Below are positions 23,424-33,608 of a stretch of 64,000 nt of DNA, piece by piece. The DNA is taken from positions 184,586 to 248,585 of the forward strand of contig NZ_CP086138.1 of NCBI RefSeq assembly GCF_017565645.3. The letters are read 5' to 3'. The position numbers and the translations under genes are program-made. Source of the stretch: Bradyrhizobium barranii subsp. barranii. GTDB lineage: Bacteria > Pseudomonadota > Alphaproteobacteria > Rhizobiales > Xanthobacteraceae. The notes beneath the pieces were generated by a model. It saw nothing but the letters and a program-made list of their open reading frames with translations. It made no database searches and was not told the DNA's origin. The stretch's first letter is position 1; each line of letters begins with the position of its first letter.

Positions 23424-23475
23424 GTGAGTGCGGCCAGCCGTTCCTCACAATTTAACGATGAGTGAGGCTGGTTTT
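23424..23475 (+). promoter_or_regulatory. Shared motif and terminator-like hairpin before the secretion ATPase
   Basis: AGTGCGGCCAG (23426-23436) and CTCACAATTTAAC (23443-23455) repeat the two elements found upstream of the RTX gene. In addition, CCTCAC/GTGAGG forms a stem followed by CTGGTTTTTTT, which could terminate the methyltransferase transcript. Confidence 0.5.
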
Positions 23476-23535
23476 TTTCGCCGCTCAATGTTATGTTGGT
23501 GTTGAATGTGACGTCATAACACAACGGCGGATCGC

Positions 23536-25779
23536 TTGACCCCAATGACCGTCCACTGCGCCGATGACCGAAACCTGGCCGATGCGGCGCCCGCATCGGC
23601 ACTAGGGTGCCTGATTATCGTCGCACGACAGCACGGGCTGCACCTCACGTCCTCACAGCTCATTCAAGACAACCTTCTGCGGGAAGAGAACGTCACACTC
23701 CATCAGCTTGTCCGCTGTGCGGAGAAAGCAGGCATGCGCGCGAAGTGCGTCAAGCTCGATTGGAGCGGGCTGTCTCATCTGAAGAAGGCGCTCCCGGTCA
23801 TCATTCGGCTTCGCAATGGGAGCCACATGGTACTCCAGCGTGTCGAGGGAGACGCCCACAATACCCGCATCGTGCTGAGGGACCCGAATGCCGCGGAAGA
23901 CGCGCTGCTCGTGATCGACCAACCACGCTTTGAAGGTATCTGGTCCGGCGATCTGGTCCTGATCAAGCGCAGCTACGAGATATCGGACGAAGCGCAGCCG
24001 TTCAGTTTCGGCCTGGTAGCCGCGCTGTTGTTCCGCGAACGCCGCATGGTCCGCGACGTCGCGATTGCCGCCGTGATCCTCGGGCTTCTCAGCTTGGCGC
24101 CGATCATGTTCTGGCGCCTGTTGTCGGACAAGGTGATCTTCTACAAGGCGTACAACACGTTCTATGTGCTCTGCGTCGCGATGCTGGTGGTCATAGCCTT
24201 CGAGGCAGCCTTCTCGTTCTTGAGACAATTCCTTGTCCATCGCTTGACCACCAGGCTGGACGTCAAATTGTCGACCTACGTCTTCGAAAAGGTCCTCAAT
24301 CTTCCCATCGACTATTTCGAGCAGACGCCCGTCGGCCTCGTCGCGCGCGACATTCGCGAAGTCTTTCGCATCCGCTCGTTCCTAATGGGGCAATTGTTCG
24401 GCACCATTCTCGACTCTACGACGCTGATGTTCTTCCTGCCCGTCATGTTCTTCTTCAGCCCCGTCATGACGTTCGTGGTTCTCGCCTTGTCGGCATTCAT
24501 CGTCGCGTGGCTCGTCCTAATGTTGCCGAATTACCGCAAGGCGTCGACTGCCGTGCTGGCCGCGGAGGGCGCGCAGGGCGCGTTTTTGGTTCAAACTTTG
24601 AATGGGATCCGGACGATCAAGTCCCTCGCGCTCGATACGCGGCAGCGCCACATGTGGGATGTTCTGGTCGCACGCGTTGCCAAGGCGCGGCTTGTGGAAG
24701 GCATGACTGGAAACGCCATCCAGTCGGTGGTGCGTCCCCTGGAGCGGCTGGCCGTCAGCGGCTCCTATGCGCTCGGCGTCTATCTCGCGCTCGAAAGCAA
24801 TGACCCGGTCTATATCGGGGCGCTGTTCTCATTCCTGCTGTTGTCACAGCGCGTCTCGGGTCCGCTGATGCAGATGGCGCAGCTCATCAATCAATACGAC
24901 GAGGCACGAAGTGCGGTTGCAACCGTCGGCAATCTCGTCAACCTTCCTCCCGAAGAGGGACGTTCCGGCCATGGCGTGCGTTCGCCACTCGAGGGCAAGG
25001 TGGAGTTTTCCGGCGTCACCTTCAAATACAAGGGAGCGCTATCGCCAACGCTAAACAACATCTCCTTCGAGATTCCGCTAGGGACTACTTTAGGCGTGAT
25101 GGGCAAGAGCGGATCTGGCAAGACCACGATTGCGCGGCTGCTGCAGCGGCTGCATTGCGACTATGACGGATTGATCAAGATCGATGGCATTGACGTTCGC
25201 GAGTACGACATCGACCATCTCCGTCGTAACGTGGGTGTGGTGCTCCAGGAGAATTTTCTTTTCAGTGGGACCATCCGCGAAAACATCACAGCGGCCACGC
25301 CGGACGCGTCGTTCGATGATGTGGTCAGGGCGGCGAGGCTGGCGGGTGCGGAAGAATTCATCGACAAGCTGCCGCGTGGCTACGAGACGCATATCTATGA
25401 AGGCTCGCCGAACCTCTCGGGAGGGCAGCGGCAGCGGCTTGCGATCGCGCGTGCGTTGATCGTCAACCCGCCCATTCTGATTCTCGATGAGGCGACAAGC
25501 GCGCTAGACGCCGACAGCGAGACGATCGTGAACGCCAACATAACGCGCCTCGCGCATGGCCGGACGCTGATTATCATCTCGCATCGCCTGTCGTCCCTGG
25601 CAAAGGCGGACGCAATTCTCGTCCTTAATCGTGGTGTGGTCGACGATATCGGGCGGCATGAGGAGCTCCTGGCGTGCAACGATATCTACAGCTCGCTGTG
25701 GTATCAGCAGAACGCGCATTTGGTGCCGGCAGCCCGCAACGATCGGTCAACATTCGGGAGTCCAACGCTTGTCTCGTGA
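23536..25779 (+). CDS. Type I secretion ABC transporter with C39-like domain
   Basis: 747 aa. Residues about 15-135 form a peptidase-C39-like domain in which the usual catalytic Cys is replaced (SALGCLIIVARQHG, Ser at the position of Cys), so it should bind cargo but not cleave it, as in HlyB. About 170-460 is a six-helix transmembrane exporter domain. The nucleotide-binding domain has Walker A GKSGSGKTT (about 522), signature LSGGQRQR (about 627), Walker B ILILDEATSALD and ISHRL. It sits in the inner membrane and should export the RTX protein with the adaptor encoded next. No outer-membrane TolC-like gene is in the window. Confidence 0.93.
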   Translation: MTPMTVHCADDRNLADAAPASALGCLIIVARQHGLHLTSSQLIQDNLLREENVTLHQLVRCAEKAGMRAKCVKLDWSGLSHLKKALPVIIRLRNGSHMVLQRVEGDAHNTRIVLRDPNAAEDALLVIDQPRFEGIWSGDLVLIKRSYEISDEAQPFSFGLVAALLFRERRMVRDVAIAAVILGLLSLAPIMFWRLLSDKVIFYKAYNTFYVLCVAMLVVIAFEAAFSFLRQFLVHRLTTRLDVKLSTYVFEKVLNLPIDYFEQTPVGLVARDIREVFRIRSFLMGQLFGTILDSTTLMFFLPVMFFFSPVMTFVVLALSAFIVAWLVLMLPNYRKASTAVLAAEGAQGAFLVQTLNGIRTIKSLALDTRQRHMWDVLVARVAKARLVEGMTGNAIQSVVRPLERLAVSGSYALGVYLALESNDPVYIGALFSFLLLSQRVSGPLMQMAQLINQYDEARSAVATVGNLVNLPPEEGRSGHGVRSPLEGKVEFSGVTFKYKGALSPTLNNISFEIPLGTTLGVMGKSGSGKTTIARLLQRLHCDYDGLIKIDGIDVREYDIDHLRRNVGVVLQENFLFSGTIRENITAATPDASFDDVVRAARLAGAEEFIDKLPRGYETHIYEGSPNLSGGQRQRLAIARALIVNPPILILDEATSALDADSETIVNANITRLAHGRTLIIISHRLSSLAKADAILVLNRGVVDDIGRHEELLACNDIYSSLWYQQNAHLVPAARNDRSTFGSPTLVS

Positions 25780-27112
25780 TGGTGCGCTTGCGACTGTTCG
25801 CCAATTTCAATCGGAAACGGATGCGATCCGAGAGGAGGCTGAGCCTCTGGTCGCGCGAGCAACGCTGTTTGTCCTCTCGGCCTTCCTGGTCACGATCGTT
25901 GCCATTCTGGCTCTGACGCGGATAGATCGCGTCATCACCAGCGTTGGCGGGCGGATCGTGCCGGTGGGACAGATCCGCGTCCTTCAGGCCCTGGATCAAT
26001 CGATTATTAAGACGATCGACGTGCGGGAAGGCGAGCAGGTGCAACCGGGACAGCTTATTGCGACCCTGGACGCGACCTTTACGTCGGCGGACCTGACCCA
26101 GGCGAAGTTGCAGATCGCTAGCCTCGAGACTCAGGTGGCACGCGATGAAGCCGAGCTGAACCAGCATCCGCTGGTTTTTGCGAGCAAGCCAGACCCCAAC
26201 GACCAAAAATACGCAGCCTTGCAGAAGGCGCTCTATGATCAGAGGATGGCGCAATATACCGCGCAGATCAATAGTTTCGATTCGAGGATCAAGCAGACCC
26301 AGGCGACGATGGAGAAGCTTCGCGGGGACGATGCGAGATATCGGCAGCGTGACGAGATCTTGCAGAAGATCGAGACCATGCGCACGACGCTGGCCGAGCA
26401 CGGCACGGGCTCGCAGCTCAATATGTTCATTTCCCAGGACTCAAGGCTTGAATTGCTGCGGACCCTGGAGAACACCCACAACAGCCTAATCGAAGCCCAG
26501 AATACGCTCGCGGTGTCAACCGCAGACCGTGACGCCTTCAAGCAGCAGTGGTTTGCGCAACTGAGTCAGGATCTCGTGGCGACCCGCAACAAGCTGGACG
26601 AGGCGAGAGCGTCTTATGAGAAGGCGCTCAGGCACCAGGATCTGGTCCGATTGACCGCTGCCGAAGACTCGGTCGTGTTGACGATGGCAAGGCTCTCGGT
26701 CGGATCGGTGCTAAAGCCCGGCGATCCTTTCATTACGCTGATGCCGACCGACACCAAGCTCGAGGCTGAAATTCGCATCGCCTCGCGCGATGTCGGTTTC
26801 ATCCGGCCCGGAGACCCCTGCACGATGCGGATCGATGCGTTCAATGCCGCGGAGCATGGTACAGCCGATGGCAAAGTGCGCTGGATCAGCGAGGGCGCGT
26901 TCACCACCGACGATGATGGAAAGCCTATCGAAGCCTACTACAAGGCGCGGTGCTCGGTGGACTCAGCCAACTTCAAGGATGTCCCAAAAAACTTTCGCCT
27001 GATTCCTGGCATGACGCTTGCGGGGGACGTCCATGTCGGCACGCGGGCGGTCGGAATGTATCTGCTTGGCGGAATGCTGAAGGGTATCCGGGAGGCCATG
27101 CGTGAGCCATGA
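25769..27112 (+). CDS. HlyD-family type I secretion adaptor
   Basis: The frame is open from 25631, but the part before 25769 is the shadow of the transporter gene. The TTG at 25769 (LSRDGALATVRQF), overlapping the transporter stop by 11 bp, is the likeliest start, giving 447 aa. One N-terminal membrane helix (LFVLSAFLVTIVAILAL) is followed by the lipoyl/barrel-sandwich half (IKTIDVREGEQVQPGQLIAT), a long periplasmic coiled coil (about 100-290) and the second half (VVLTMARLSVGSVLKPGDPF). It bridges the ABC exporter and an outer-membrane channel. Confidence 0.92.
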   Translation: MSRDGALATVRQFQSETDAIREEAEPLVARATLFVLSAFLVTIVAILALTRIDRVITSVGGRIVPVGQIRVLQALDQSIIKTIDVREGEQVQPGQLIATLDATFTSADLTQAKLQIASLETQVARDEAELNQHPLVFASKPDPNDQKYAALQKALYDQRMAQYTAQINSFDSRIKQTQATMEKLRGDDARYRQRDEILQKIETMRTTLAEHGTGSQLNMFISQDSRLELLRTLENTHNSLIEAQNTLAVSTADRDAFKQQWFAQLSQDLVATRNKLDEARASYEKALRHQDLVRLTAAEDSVVLTMARLSVGSVLKPGDPFITLMPTDTKLEAEIRIASRDVGFIRPGDPCTMRIDAFNAAEHGTADGKVRWISEGAFTTDDDGKPIEAYYKARCSVDSANFKDVPKNFRLIPGMTLAGDVHVGTRAVGMYLLGGMLKGIREAMREP

Positions 27113-29196
27113 CGGTATTGACCCGATCGCTCCTCCAATGGCTTCGTCCCGCGTCTCGCGGATCAGATGAAAAGCGGCTCGGTCCGGCGGAGGCAGCGTT
27201 CGAGCGCGGTCACTATCTGGAGGCACTTAAGCTCTGGAAGCGTGCCTCGCAAAACGGCGACGCGGAAGCGGACTATCGGATCGGCATGCTCTATGCCGAG
27301 AACCGGGGAGTGGCAGGCAGCATTCCGGATGCCGCGGTGTGGTACGACCGCGCGGCGCAGCGAGGTCACGTCGAGGCGCAATATCAACTCGGCCTGATCT
27401 ATCTTTACGGAGTCAACGCCAGCCTCGGACCGAGTAGGCCGGAGACCTGGCGTCAATCCTCAGCCGCGCGATTGGGCGATAGCGCGTCGGATGTGCATCA
27501 CCTGATATTCCCGCACGGGATCAGTTTCGCGAAGGATATTTGCGCCGCGTTTCGCTGGATATCGGCCGCCGCCGGGTCCGGCAAAGCGGATGCTCAGACC
27601 ATCCTGGGCAATCTCTACAGTGAAGGGCAGGGGTGCACGAAGGACTTCGCTGCTGCATTGCGTTGGTATCTGGCGGCGGCCGATCAGAACTTTGCGCCGG
27701 CCGAGTTCGCGCTAGGCGATGTCTATTACCAGGGACGCGGAGTACTCGTCGATTTCGCGCAGGCTACGATCTGGTATGGCAAGGCCGCCGCGCAGGGGCA
27801 CGTGAGGGCGCAGATTGGGCTCGCATTTATGACGTTGAAAGGTATGGGCTTGCCCGAGAACCCCACTGAGGGTGCTCGCCTGTTCCAGAGTGCAGCCACG
27901 CATGATGATCCGATCGCACTCTACAACATCGGCCTGTTACGGCTGAGCGGCAAGGGCGTCGCCAAAGACCTCGACCGCGCCGAGACCGCGCTGCGCAAGG
28001 CGGCGCGGAAGGATTATCTTCCCGCAATTCAGGCACTCGCGGAATTCTATTCGAGCGGAGCCGATGCCGAGCCCGATTTGCGTGAGGCGGCGATTTGGTA
28101 TGAGAAGGCGGCCGAGCGGGGCGATGTGCAGGCGCAATTCTTCGTCGGCCGGTTTTATGCGACTGGTGTCGGTGTTTCGCCTAACACTCGACAGGCCGCG
28201 AAGTGGTTCGAGCGCGCAGCCGAAAATGGCCATGCCACTGCGGCATTCAACGTTGCGATCTTCTATCTCAACGGCTCCGGCGTTCAGCGCAACGTGGAGG
28301 CCGCGATCAAATGGTTCGAACGTGCCGCAGATGGCGGCATGAGCGCCGCACAGGTGCAACTCGGAAAGCTCTATTCGACCGGTGCGGGCGTTCCCAAAGA
28401 TCAGGAAATGGCTTCGGAATGGTTGAGCAGGGCCGCCGGTAGCGGAGATCCTGACGCCAAGACCGCCTATGCACTCTTTATGATTCATCAGAATGCGTCC
28501 GATGATAACGTCGCACGCGCGCACTCTTTGCTGGCAGAGGCGGCCGAGGCAGGTCATCCTCCGGCGGCGTTCCAACTGGGCGCGCTGAAGATGGGTAAGT
28601 TCGGCGGGATCGCCGATAAGCTAGGCGCGACCCCATGGTTCACGCGGGCGGCGGATGCCGGCCATGTCGAGGCTCAGTACATGCTGGCACTTCTCCATCT
28701 GGATTCGACGAGCGGCGTGGGGAATGCGCGGGCAGCATCATCGTGGATGACCAAGGCGGCGCGCGCGGGGCATGCACCAGCGCAATTCCAACTGGCCGTC
28801 ATGTACTGCACGGGCTACGGAGTGGGCCTGGATCTTGCAGAGGGTGTGAACTGGTACGAGGCCGCTGCAGAGCAGGGACATAAGATTGCGCAGTACAACT
28901 TTGCCGTGATGCTCCGGAGTGGGCAGGGGCGCGCGGCTGACGTGACGAAGGCGACGGAATGGTTTCAGAGGGCCGCCGAGCGAGGAATGGCGGAAGCGCA
29001 GGTTGCGCTGGGCGACGCGTTGATGTCGGGCCGAGGCACGGCGCAAGATCGCGAAGCAGCGGTCAATTGGTATCGATACGCGGCGCGGCAACGCAATGAA
29101 GGCGCCGTGCGGCGCCTCCAGTCGATCGGCGGCGACGGGGCTGTCACACCGTACACAGAAACTTTGTGCGGAACGATGCCTCTAATGCACGAGTGA
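27109..29196 (+). CDS. Sel1-repeat protein
   Basis: 695 aa made almost wholly of Sel1-like repeats, about 15 copies of the 36-residue pattern A-WY--AA--G---AQ--LG--Y--G-GV--D, for example FAQATIWYGKAAAQGHVRAQ. No signal peptide or catalytic domain is seen. Such helical solenoids act as protein-binding scaffolds, often in exopolysaccharide and secretion loci. It overlaps the HlyD-type gene by 4 bp (ATGA) and is followed 6 bp later by the giant glycosyltransferase, so it probably belongs to the same transcript and may hold the secretion and glycosylation proteins together. Confidence 0.88.
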   Translation: MTVLTRSLLQWLRPASRGSDEKRLGPAEAAFERGHYLEALKLWKRASQNGDAEADYRIGMLYAENRGVAGSIPDAAVWYDRAAQRGHVEAQYQLGLIYLYGVNASLGPSRPETWRQSSAARLGDSASDVHHLIFPHGISFAKDICAAFRWISAAAGSGKADAQTILGNLYSEGQGCTKDFAAALRWYLAAADQNFAPAEFALGDVYYQGRGVLVDFAQATIWYGKAAAQGHVRAQIGLAFMTLKGMGLPENPTEGARLFQSAATHDDPIALYNIGLLRLSGKGVAKDLDRAETALRKAARKDYLPAIQALAEFYSSGADAEPDLREAAIWYEKAAERGDVQAQFFVGRFYATGVGVSPNTRQAAKWFERAAENGHATAAFNVAIFYLNGSGVQRNVEAAIKWFERAADGGMSAAQVQLGKLYSTGAGVPKDQEMASEWLSRAAGSGDPDAKTAYALFMIHQNASDDNVARAHSLLAEAAEAGHPPAAFQLGALKMGKFGGIADKLGATPWFTRAADAGHVEAQYMLALLHLDSTSGVGNARAASSWMTKAARAGHAPAQFQLAVMYCTGYGVGLDLAEGVNWYEAAAEQGHKIAQYNFAVMLRSGQGRAADVTKATEWFQRAAERGMAEAQVALGDALMSGRGTAQDREAAVNWYRYAARQRNEGAVRRLQSIGGDGAVTPYTETLCGTMPLMHE

Positions 29197-29202
29197 GTAA
29201 CA

Positions 29203-32200
29203 ATGGCTGATTTTCTTTCGAACCTCGCGCGCGACGCCGGTCGAAGAGGACCTCGGGCGAGGCGCAGCGCTGCTGCAAGGCTGCAATCCAAGTCAGAGCC
29301 GGTCGCCGCAAAACTGAACGGTTCTGCGAAGCTGCTCGCCGCCGAGGGATCGGCGAGCAGTCCTGCCGGCGACCTTGCAGATGCCGCGCGCACCCTCAAG
29401 GGCCTCGGGCTTTTTGACCAGGATTTCTACGCGGCCAGCTATCCGGACGTGATCGCGGTCGGCGCCGATCCGTTTGAGCATTTCTTCCTCTATGGCTACA
29501 GGGAAGGTCGAAAGCCAAATCTGATCTTCGACCCGATCTGGTACGTCACAACCTATCCCGATGTGAAGGAGGCGGATGAGCATCCGTTCCTGCACTATGC
29601 GACGGTCGGCGAGCGCGATGGGCGGCGGCCAAGTCCCTATTTTCAACCGGCCTGGTATCGGGAGAAGTACGGCATCCCGGAAGGCGAGAGCCCGCTCGCG
29701 CACTATCTGAAGAACCGCCTGGGCCCGTTCAGCCCGATCCCGGAATTCGACGCGCAGTATTATCGTCAGATCTATCCGGACGTCGCAGCGGCCGGCGTCG
29801 ATCCGTTCGAGCACTTCATCTTTCATGGCTATAAGGAAGGGCGCAACCCGTCGGCGGAGTTCGACACCAAGTTTTACATTCAGCGCTACTTCAAGGGTAA
29901 GACGGATCAGAATCCGCTTTTGCACTATCTTGCGCATCGCCACGAGGATGGCATCTATCCGTCACCTCCGGAGAACGAGGCCACCATCCCGGCCGAGATC
30001 AAGCGGTTCACCCGTCCGAGCCGGCTATTCGAGGAACTGCGTCCATTGCCCGACGGCGCAAAGCCGCGCGCCAAGGTGCTGGCCTACTATATGACGCAGT
30101 TTCACGCTTTCCCTGAGAACGACAAATGGTGGGGCACCGGCTTCACCGAATGGACGAACATCGCGCGCGGCATACCTCGGTTTAAGGATCACTATCAACC
30201 GCGGATTCCGCGCGACCTGGGTTTTTACTCTCTCGCCGACATCGAAACCATGCGCAAGCAGGCGAAGCTAGCCAAGGCGGCGGGCATCCACGGCTTCGTC
30301 TTTTACTACTACTGGTTCAACGGCAAGCGCCTATTGGAAAAACCGCTGGAGAAATTCCTGAAAGCGCGCGATATCAACATGCCGTTCTGCCTGATGTGGA
30401 CCAACGAGAACTGGACGCGGCGGTGGGACGGCATGGAGGGCGAGGTCCTGATTTCGCAGGACTACCTGTCTGACGATGACGAGCGCCTGTTGTCGGATTT
30501 CAATCGTCACTTCACGGACAAACGCTACATCCGTGTCCAGGGCCGTCCCCTCTTGATGATCTATCGGCCGCGCCTCATTCCGGACACGGCAAACGTCATC
30601 GCGCGCTGGCGCGCGATCTTCGCGAAACGGTTCAACGAAGATCCAATCATCATCATGAGCCAGAGTTTTGATGATTACGATCCAACTCCGAACGGCATGG
30701 ACGGCGCGATCGAATTTCCGCCGCACAAGCTTACCAAATACGTGCCGCTGGTGAACTCTGACGCCAAACTCCTGGACGATACCTATGCGGGGCAAATCTA
30801 CAGTTACGACGACGTCGCCAAATATTCAGTTGATGAGCCGCGTCCGAATTTTCCGCTGATCAAGACGGTGGTGCCGAGCTGGGACAACGATGCGCGCCGG
30901 CAAGGCTCGGGCCTCGTGGTCCAGGGCTCGACCCCCCAGAAATACGAGGCGTGGTTGTCAGCGCTGGTCGAACAGGCGCAGACGCACACCTTTTTCGGCG
31001 AATCGTTCGTCTGTATCAACGCCTGGAATGAATGGTGCGAGGGCGCGTATCTCGAGCCCGATCTCCATTTCGGTTCGGCCTACCTGAATGCTACCGCGCG
31101 CGCGGCCACTGGTCTGACCTCCGATCGGTCAGTGTCCAAGATTCTGCTGGTCGGACATGATGCGTTTCCCGCCGGCGCGCAGCATCTCTTGCTGAACATC
31201 GGCAAGACGCTGCGCAGCGCCTTCAATATCGAGATCGACTTTCTCCTGCTTCAGGGCGGAGCGCTGGAAGCCGAATACGCCTCGGTCGCGCCGCTCACCG
31301 TACTCAAGCAGGCTTCCGATATCCCTGCGACCTTACAACACTTCCGGGAGAAGGGCTTTACAGCGGCCATCGCCAACACGGCCGCGAGCGGGCGCGCCAC
31401 AAAATTCCTCGTCGAAATGGGCTTTCGGACCGTTTCCCTGGTCCACGAATTGCCGCGGATCCTGCACGAGAAGCAGCTGGAAGAGGCCGCTGCCGCGGCG
31501 ATTGGGAGTGCGCATCGTGTGGTGTTCGCCTCGGATTTCGTGCGCGACAAGCTCGTCGAAGCGCTTGGGCTTGACGGGACGGATGAGCGTTTCCTCATTC
31601 GCGCGCAGGGCAGTTACAAGCAGATTGAGCCGGTGCCGACGGAAGCCGTGCTGTTTCGCAAGGAATTTGGCATCGCCGCTGGCGACAAGATGGTGCTCGG
31701 CGTCGGATATGCTGATCTGCGCAAGGGCTTTGACCTGTTTTTGCAAGTCTGTAACTTGGTTCGACGACGCAATGCAAATGTCCATTTTTGCTGGGCCGGC
31801 GGCATCGATCCAAGCCTCCAGGAATGGCTGGGGCCGGAGATCAAGCGTGCCGAGGCCACGGGCCACTTCCATCTCGCCGGCTATCGCTCGGACATGCAGG
31901 CGCTCTATTCCGCATCCGACGTCTACGCGCTGACGTCGCGCGAGGACCCGTTTCCGACGGTGACACTGGAGGCGCTCAGCGTCGGCGTGCCCGTCGTTGC
32001 GTTCCAGGACTCTGGCGGTATCCCCGGCTTGCTGCACAAGGAGAACGTGGGGTGCGTCGTGCCCTATTGCGATGCGCCGGCGATGGCACAGGCAGTGGAG
32101 ACTTTTCTACGCTGGACACCGCCCGAGTCCGAGCGGGACCGCATGGCCGAGATTATCCGGAGCAAATTTGACTTCGCGGACTATGTCCGCGATCTGCTGC

Positions 32201-33129
32201 GGTTAGCCGTTCCATCATTGCCCAGCGTCTCGGTCGCCGTACCAAACTACAACTATGCGCGCTGCCTTCCTGAGCGGCTGTACACCATCTTCGATCAGAC
32301 CCATCCGGTCGAGGAGATTATCGTGCTGGACGACTGCTCGTGCGACGATAGCACTTCCATCATCATGAAGCTTGCCGATCAGCGCCAGCGCGATCTGACG
32401 CTCGTCATTAACGAGCAGAATTCCGGCTCGGTGTTCGCGCAATGGGCCAAGGCTGCAGAGATGGCGAAGGGAGAGTTCCTTTGGATCGCCGAAGCCGACG
32501 ATCTCTCGGAGCCGATCTTCATCTCGAGCCTGCTGGCGCTGATGCAGGGTGACCCCGACATCGCTATAGGCTTCACCGATTCGAAGTCGATCGACGCCGA
32601 TGGCGCTCATCTTTACGCGAGCTACAAGCCGTATTTTGCCACGATCGAACCTGGCGCGCTGTCGCGCACGGAAGTGTTTGACGGTCGCGATTTCGTAACG
32701 CGCTATCTCGGTGTCAAGAATACGATCCTGAACGTCAGTTCAGTGCTGTGGCGTCGCGAGACGTTGCTGCGCGCGCTGAACGCCTGTCGCGATCGTCTGA
32801 AAGAGTTCCGGATGGCCGGCGACTGGGTGCTCTATCTGGAGGTTCTGGCTGGACCGGGCGCAAAGATCGCCTACGTTGCCGACCCCCTCAACGTCCATCG
32901 GCGCCATGCGGCGAGCGTCACCAATTCGTTGAAGGCCCAAAAGCACATCGAGGAGATCGACACTATGCATCGTCTCGCGCGGAGGCGTTTCGGCTTCGGG
33001 GAGCGGGAGCTTGGGGCACAGGCCGCTTATCGCAACGAGGTGTCGGCGCAACTGGCGAGCGCCGCTACCAAGCCTGATGCGCCCAGGCGGGCAGCGAAAT
33101 CCGCAGTGCGTGCGACGGCGACGACGTGA
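29203..33129 (+). CDS. Giant WbsX-GT4-GT2 glycosyltransferase with YPDV repeats
   Basis: 1,308 aa with four parts. About 65-245 holds four to five repeats of the form FD--YY---YPDV---G-DPF-HF---G--EGR-P. About 288-630 is a WbsX-type domain (VLAYYMTQFHAFPENDKWWG, GFVFYYYWFNGKRLLEKPLE, NEWCEGAYLEPD). About 645-1004 is a GT4 domain (VLGVGYADLRKGFDLFLQVC, LTSREDPFPTVTLEALSVGV). About 1006-1242 is a GT2 domain (SVAVPNYNYARCLPERLYTI, LWIAEADDLS). No signal peptide is present, so it is probably cytoplasmic. The three enzymes could add several sugars to one acceptor. Linkage to the RTX secretion genes suggests protein or surface-glycan glycosylation, by inference. Confidence 0.9.
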   Translation: MADFLSNLARDAGRRGPRARRSAAARLQSKSEPVAAKLNGSAKLLAAEGSASSPAGDLADAARTLKGLGLFDQDFYAASYPDVIAVGADPFEHFFLYGYREGRKPNLIFDPIWYVTTYPDVKEADEHPFLHYATVGERDGRRPSPYFQPAWYREKYGIPEGESPLAHYLKNRLGPFSPIPEFDAQYYRQIYPDVAAAGVDPFEHFIFHGYKEGRNPSAEFDTKFYIQRYFKGKTDQNPLLHYLAHRHEDGIYPSPPENEATIPAEIKRFTRPSRLFEELRPLPDGAKPRAKVLAYYMTQFHAFPENDKWWGTGFTEWTNIARGIPRFKDHYQPRIPRDLGFYSLADIETMRKQAKLAKAAGIHGFVFYYYWFNGKRLLEKPLEKFLKARDINMPFCLMWTNENWTRRWDGMEGEVLISQDYLSDDDERLLSDFNRHFTDKRYIRVQGRPLLMIYRPRLIPDTANVIARWRAIFAKRFNEDPIIIMSQSFDDYDPTPNGMDGAIEFPPHKLTKYVPLVNSDAKLLDDTYAGQIYSYDDVAKYSVDEPRPNFPLIKTVVPSWDNDARRQGSGLVVQGSTPQKYEAWLSALVEQAQTHTFFGESFVCINAWNEWCEGAYLEPDLHFGSAYLNATARAATGLTSDRSVSKILLVGHDAFPAGAQHLLLNIGKTLRSAFNIEIDFLLLQGGALEAEYASVAPLTVLKQASDIPATLQHFREKGFTAAIANTAASGRATKFLVEMGFRTVSLVHELPRILHEKQLEEAAAAAIGSAHRVVFASDFVRDKLVEALGLDGTDERFLIRAQGSYKQIEPVPTEAVLFRKEFGIAAGDKMVLGVGYADLRKGFDLFLQVCNLVRRRNANVHFCWAGGIDPSLQEWLGPEIKRAEATGHFHLAGYRSDMQALYSASDVYALTSREDPFPTVTLEALSVGVPVVAFQDSGGIPGLLHKENVGCVVPYCDAPAMAQAVETFLRWTPPESERDRMAEIIRSKFDFADYVRDLLRLAVPSLPSVSVAVPNYNYARCLPERLYTIFDQTHPVEEIIVLDDCSCDDSTSIIMKLADQRQRDLTLVINEQNSGSVFAQWAKAAEMAKGEFLWIAEADDLSEPIFISSLLALMQGDPDIAIGFTDSKSIDADGAHLYASYKPYFATIEPGALSRTEVFDGRDFVTRYLGVKNTILNVSSVLWRRETLLRALNACRDRLKEFRMAGDWVLYLEVLAGPGAKIAYVADPLNVHRRHAASVTNSLKAQKHIEEIDTMHRLARRRFGFGERELGAQAAYRNEVSAQLASAATKPDAPRRAAKSAVRATATT

Positions 33130-33167
33130 TCGGCTAGGGAAAACAACCAGAGCAAGTCGGGGCTGTC

Positions 33168-33608
33168 ATGTTCGTGCCTTCCGCCGTTTCACTGTTGAGT
33201 GCACTCAACGTAGACAGTGCGGCCTTCGAGAACGGAGGCAAGATCGAAATACCAGGTGCGCTTCTGAAGCTGTTGTTGCAAATCGCATTGGCGGCCGCTG
33301 AGTTTGATGAGGACGGTTATCTCAGGGACAATCCGGACATAGCGAAGGCGCTCGTGAGCGGTGAAATCGAGAGCGCGCACGTGCACTATATCGGCTTCGG
33401 CTATTTCGAGGGACGACAGGGTGGAGGACCCGAAGTCGACGAAGCTTGGTACATGGGCAAATATCCGGATGTGGCGATTGCCGTTCGGGAGGGTCGGATC
33501 AAGTCGGCCAAGCATCATTTTCATTTGGTCGGGGCGGCGGAGGGACGCAGTCCTAACCTCGATCAGGAGGAGAATGCCGCTCAATGGAAAAACGCGCTTC
33601 GCTCCTGA
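33168..33608 (+). CDS. Small protein with YPDV-type repeats
   Basis: 146 aa. The C-terminal two thirds contains two copies of the repeat also found in the N-terminus of the 1,308-aa enzyme: FDEDGYLRDNPDIAKALVSG ... GYFEGRQGGG and VDEAWYMGKYPDVAIAVREG ... GAAEGRSPNL. The N-terminal 45 residues are unrelated. No catalytic motif is seen. The shared repeats suggest a common partner, perhaps the glycan or the RTX protein. Confidence 0.7.
   Translation: MFVPSAVSLLSALNVDSAAFENGGKIEIPGALLKLLLQIALAAAEFDEDGYLRDNPDIAKALVSGEIESAHVHYIGFGYFEGRQGGGPEVDEAWYMGKYPDVAIAVREGRIKSAKHHFHLVGAAEGRSPNLDQEENAAQWKNALRS

Noticed and set aside
25631..25768. N-terminal extension of the HlyD-type protein
   Set aside because: It overlaps the conserved end of the ABC transporter and has no adaptor-like sequence; the TTG at 25769 is preferred.
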